Position numbers and translations under genes: made by a program. A DNA stretch of 13,641 nucleotides from an uncultured Lachnospiraceae bacterium. GTDB taxonomy: Bacteria; Bacillota; Clostridia; Lachnospirales; Lachnospiraceae. The DNA is taken from assembly GCA_910579645.1 (NCBI GenBank), contig CAJTVK010000114.1, positions 1 to 13,641 on the forward strand, written 5' to 3'. Below, in pieces: positions 13,433 to 13,641 of this stretch. The notes beneath the pieces were generated by a model, which had not been told where the DNA came from, did not search any database, and worked only from the letters and a program-made list of their open reading frames with translations. The stretch's first letter is position 1; every line of letters starts with the position of its first letter.

Positions 13433-13641
13433 ATGAAAGTAAAATTTACTGCTGAAATCATAGATGATGATGGAAACGTAGTTGGAAAACGCACCAGTGA
13501 GGAAGGGGGCATACCTTCCATGGAAACATTTGATATTTCCACCAGGGAAGGATTCTTAAGGGATTTCGACCTGCTGGAAAAGGCGGTACTGAAAGCAAGG
13601 AACCAGATCGGGGCAGATGCTGCAGATGAGATCCTTAAGGG
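13433..13641 (+). CDS. Partial gene running off the right edge, possibly a transposase N terminus
   Basis: The first 69 codons are visible, reading MKVKFTAEIIDDDGNVVGKR then TSEEGGIPSMETFDIS and later LRDFDLLEKAVLKARNQIGA. The ATG has GGAGGAG 8 bases before it and a good promoter at 13360-13388. The N-terminal beta-hairpin-like start (KVKFTAEIIDDDGNVV) followed by a helical FLRDFDxLEKAVLKAR segment reminds me of the N terminus of ISKra4-type transposases in Clostridia, but I hold this weakly because the catalytic region is outside. It is divergent from the chemoreceptor gene. Nothing in the visible part excludes an ordinary hypothetical protein. Confidence 0.6.
   Translation, partial: MKVKFTAEIIDDDGNVVGKRTSEEGGIPSMETFDISTREGFLRDFDLLEKAVLKARNQIGADAADEILK

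Noticed and set aside
1..13641. CRISPR array, prophage or defence-system genes
   Set aside because: No regularly spaced direct repeats and no Cas, phage structural, nuclease or toxin-antitoxin protein were seen on either strand.

Overview
The window looks like chromosomal DNA of a Gram-positive gut-type Clostridia bacterium, most likely Lachnospiraceae. I infer this from AGGAGG-type ribosome binding sites, AT-rich sigma-A promoters, moderate GC, a DUF5711-type protein, the order dnaX-ybaB-recR, and protein sequences of Lachnospiraceae character. No rRNA gene is inside the window, so I do not name a genus. Nearly all genes lie on the minus strand and read right to left. The exceptions are a tRNA-Ser in the middle and a partial gene at the right edge.

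Right part (about 8880-13641): a partial plus-strand gene runs off the right edge. Divergent from it is a minus-strand pair, a methyl-accepting chemotaxis protein and a TetR-type regulator, coupled by a ribosome binding site embedded in the last codons of the chemotaxis gene. A perfect 20-bp inverted-repeat terminator separates this pair from an oleate hydratase gene. The hydratase has an N-terminal extension of about 60 residues that contains a hydrophobic segment.

Middle part (about 8040-8880): two divergent promoters drive pfkA (minus) and tRNA-Ser(CGA) (plus). Between the pfkA promoter and its start codon sits a 186-bp palindromic element with 54-bp inverted arms and a 10-bp flanking direct repeat, which is a MITE-like non-autonomous transposon. 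A truncated relative of it lies at 8784-8832. A short open stretch between the tRNA terminator and this relic may be the end of a lost gene.

Left-centre (3171-8038): pfkA (6-phosphofructokinase with an unusual active-site loop), dnaX, ybaB, recR and galM follow in one direction and end at a strong terminator at 3127-3150. The replication and repair genes dnaX-ybaB-recR form the usual cluster. A starch or sugar-metabolism gene sits on each side.

Left part (1-3066): an extended -10 promoter precedes three envelope-type genes: a single-membrane-span hypothetical protein, a DUF5711-type membrane-anchored protein and a CvpA-family membrane protein. Beyond them a near-perfect promoter with A-tracts and a boxA-like leader reads leftward out of the window. 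It most likely belongs to an rRNA operon just outside.

I did not find a convincing new multi-gene defence or biosynthetic system. The items most worth a second look are the MITE inside the pfkA leader with its diverged second copy, the chemoreceptor/TetR/oleate-hydratase neighbourhood, the anchored hydratase, the GGNGT phosphofructokinase, and a possible frameshift signal in dnaX.
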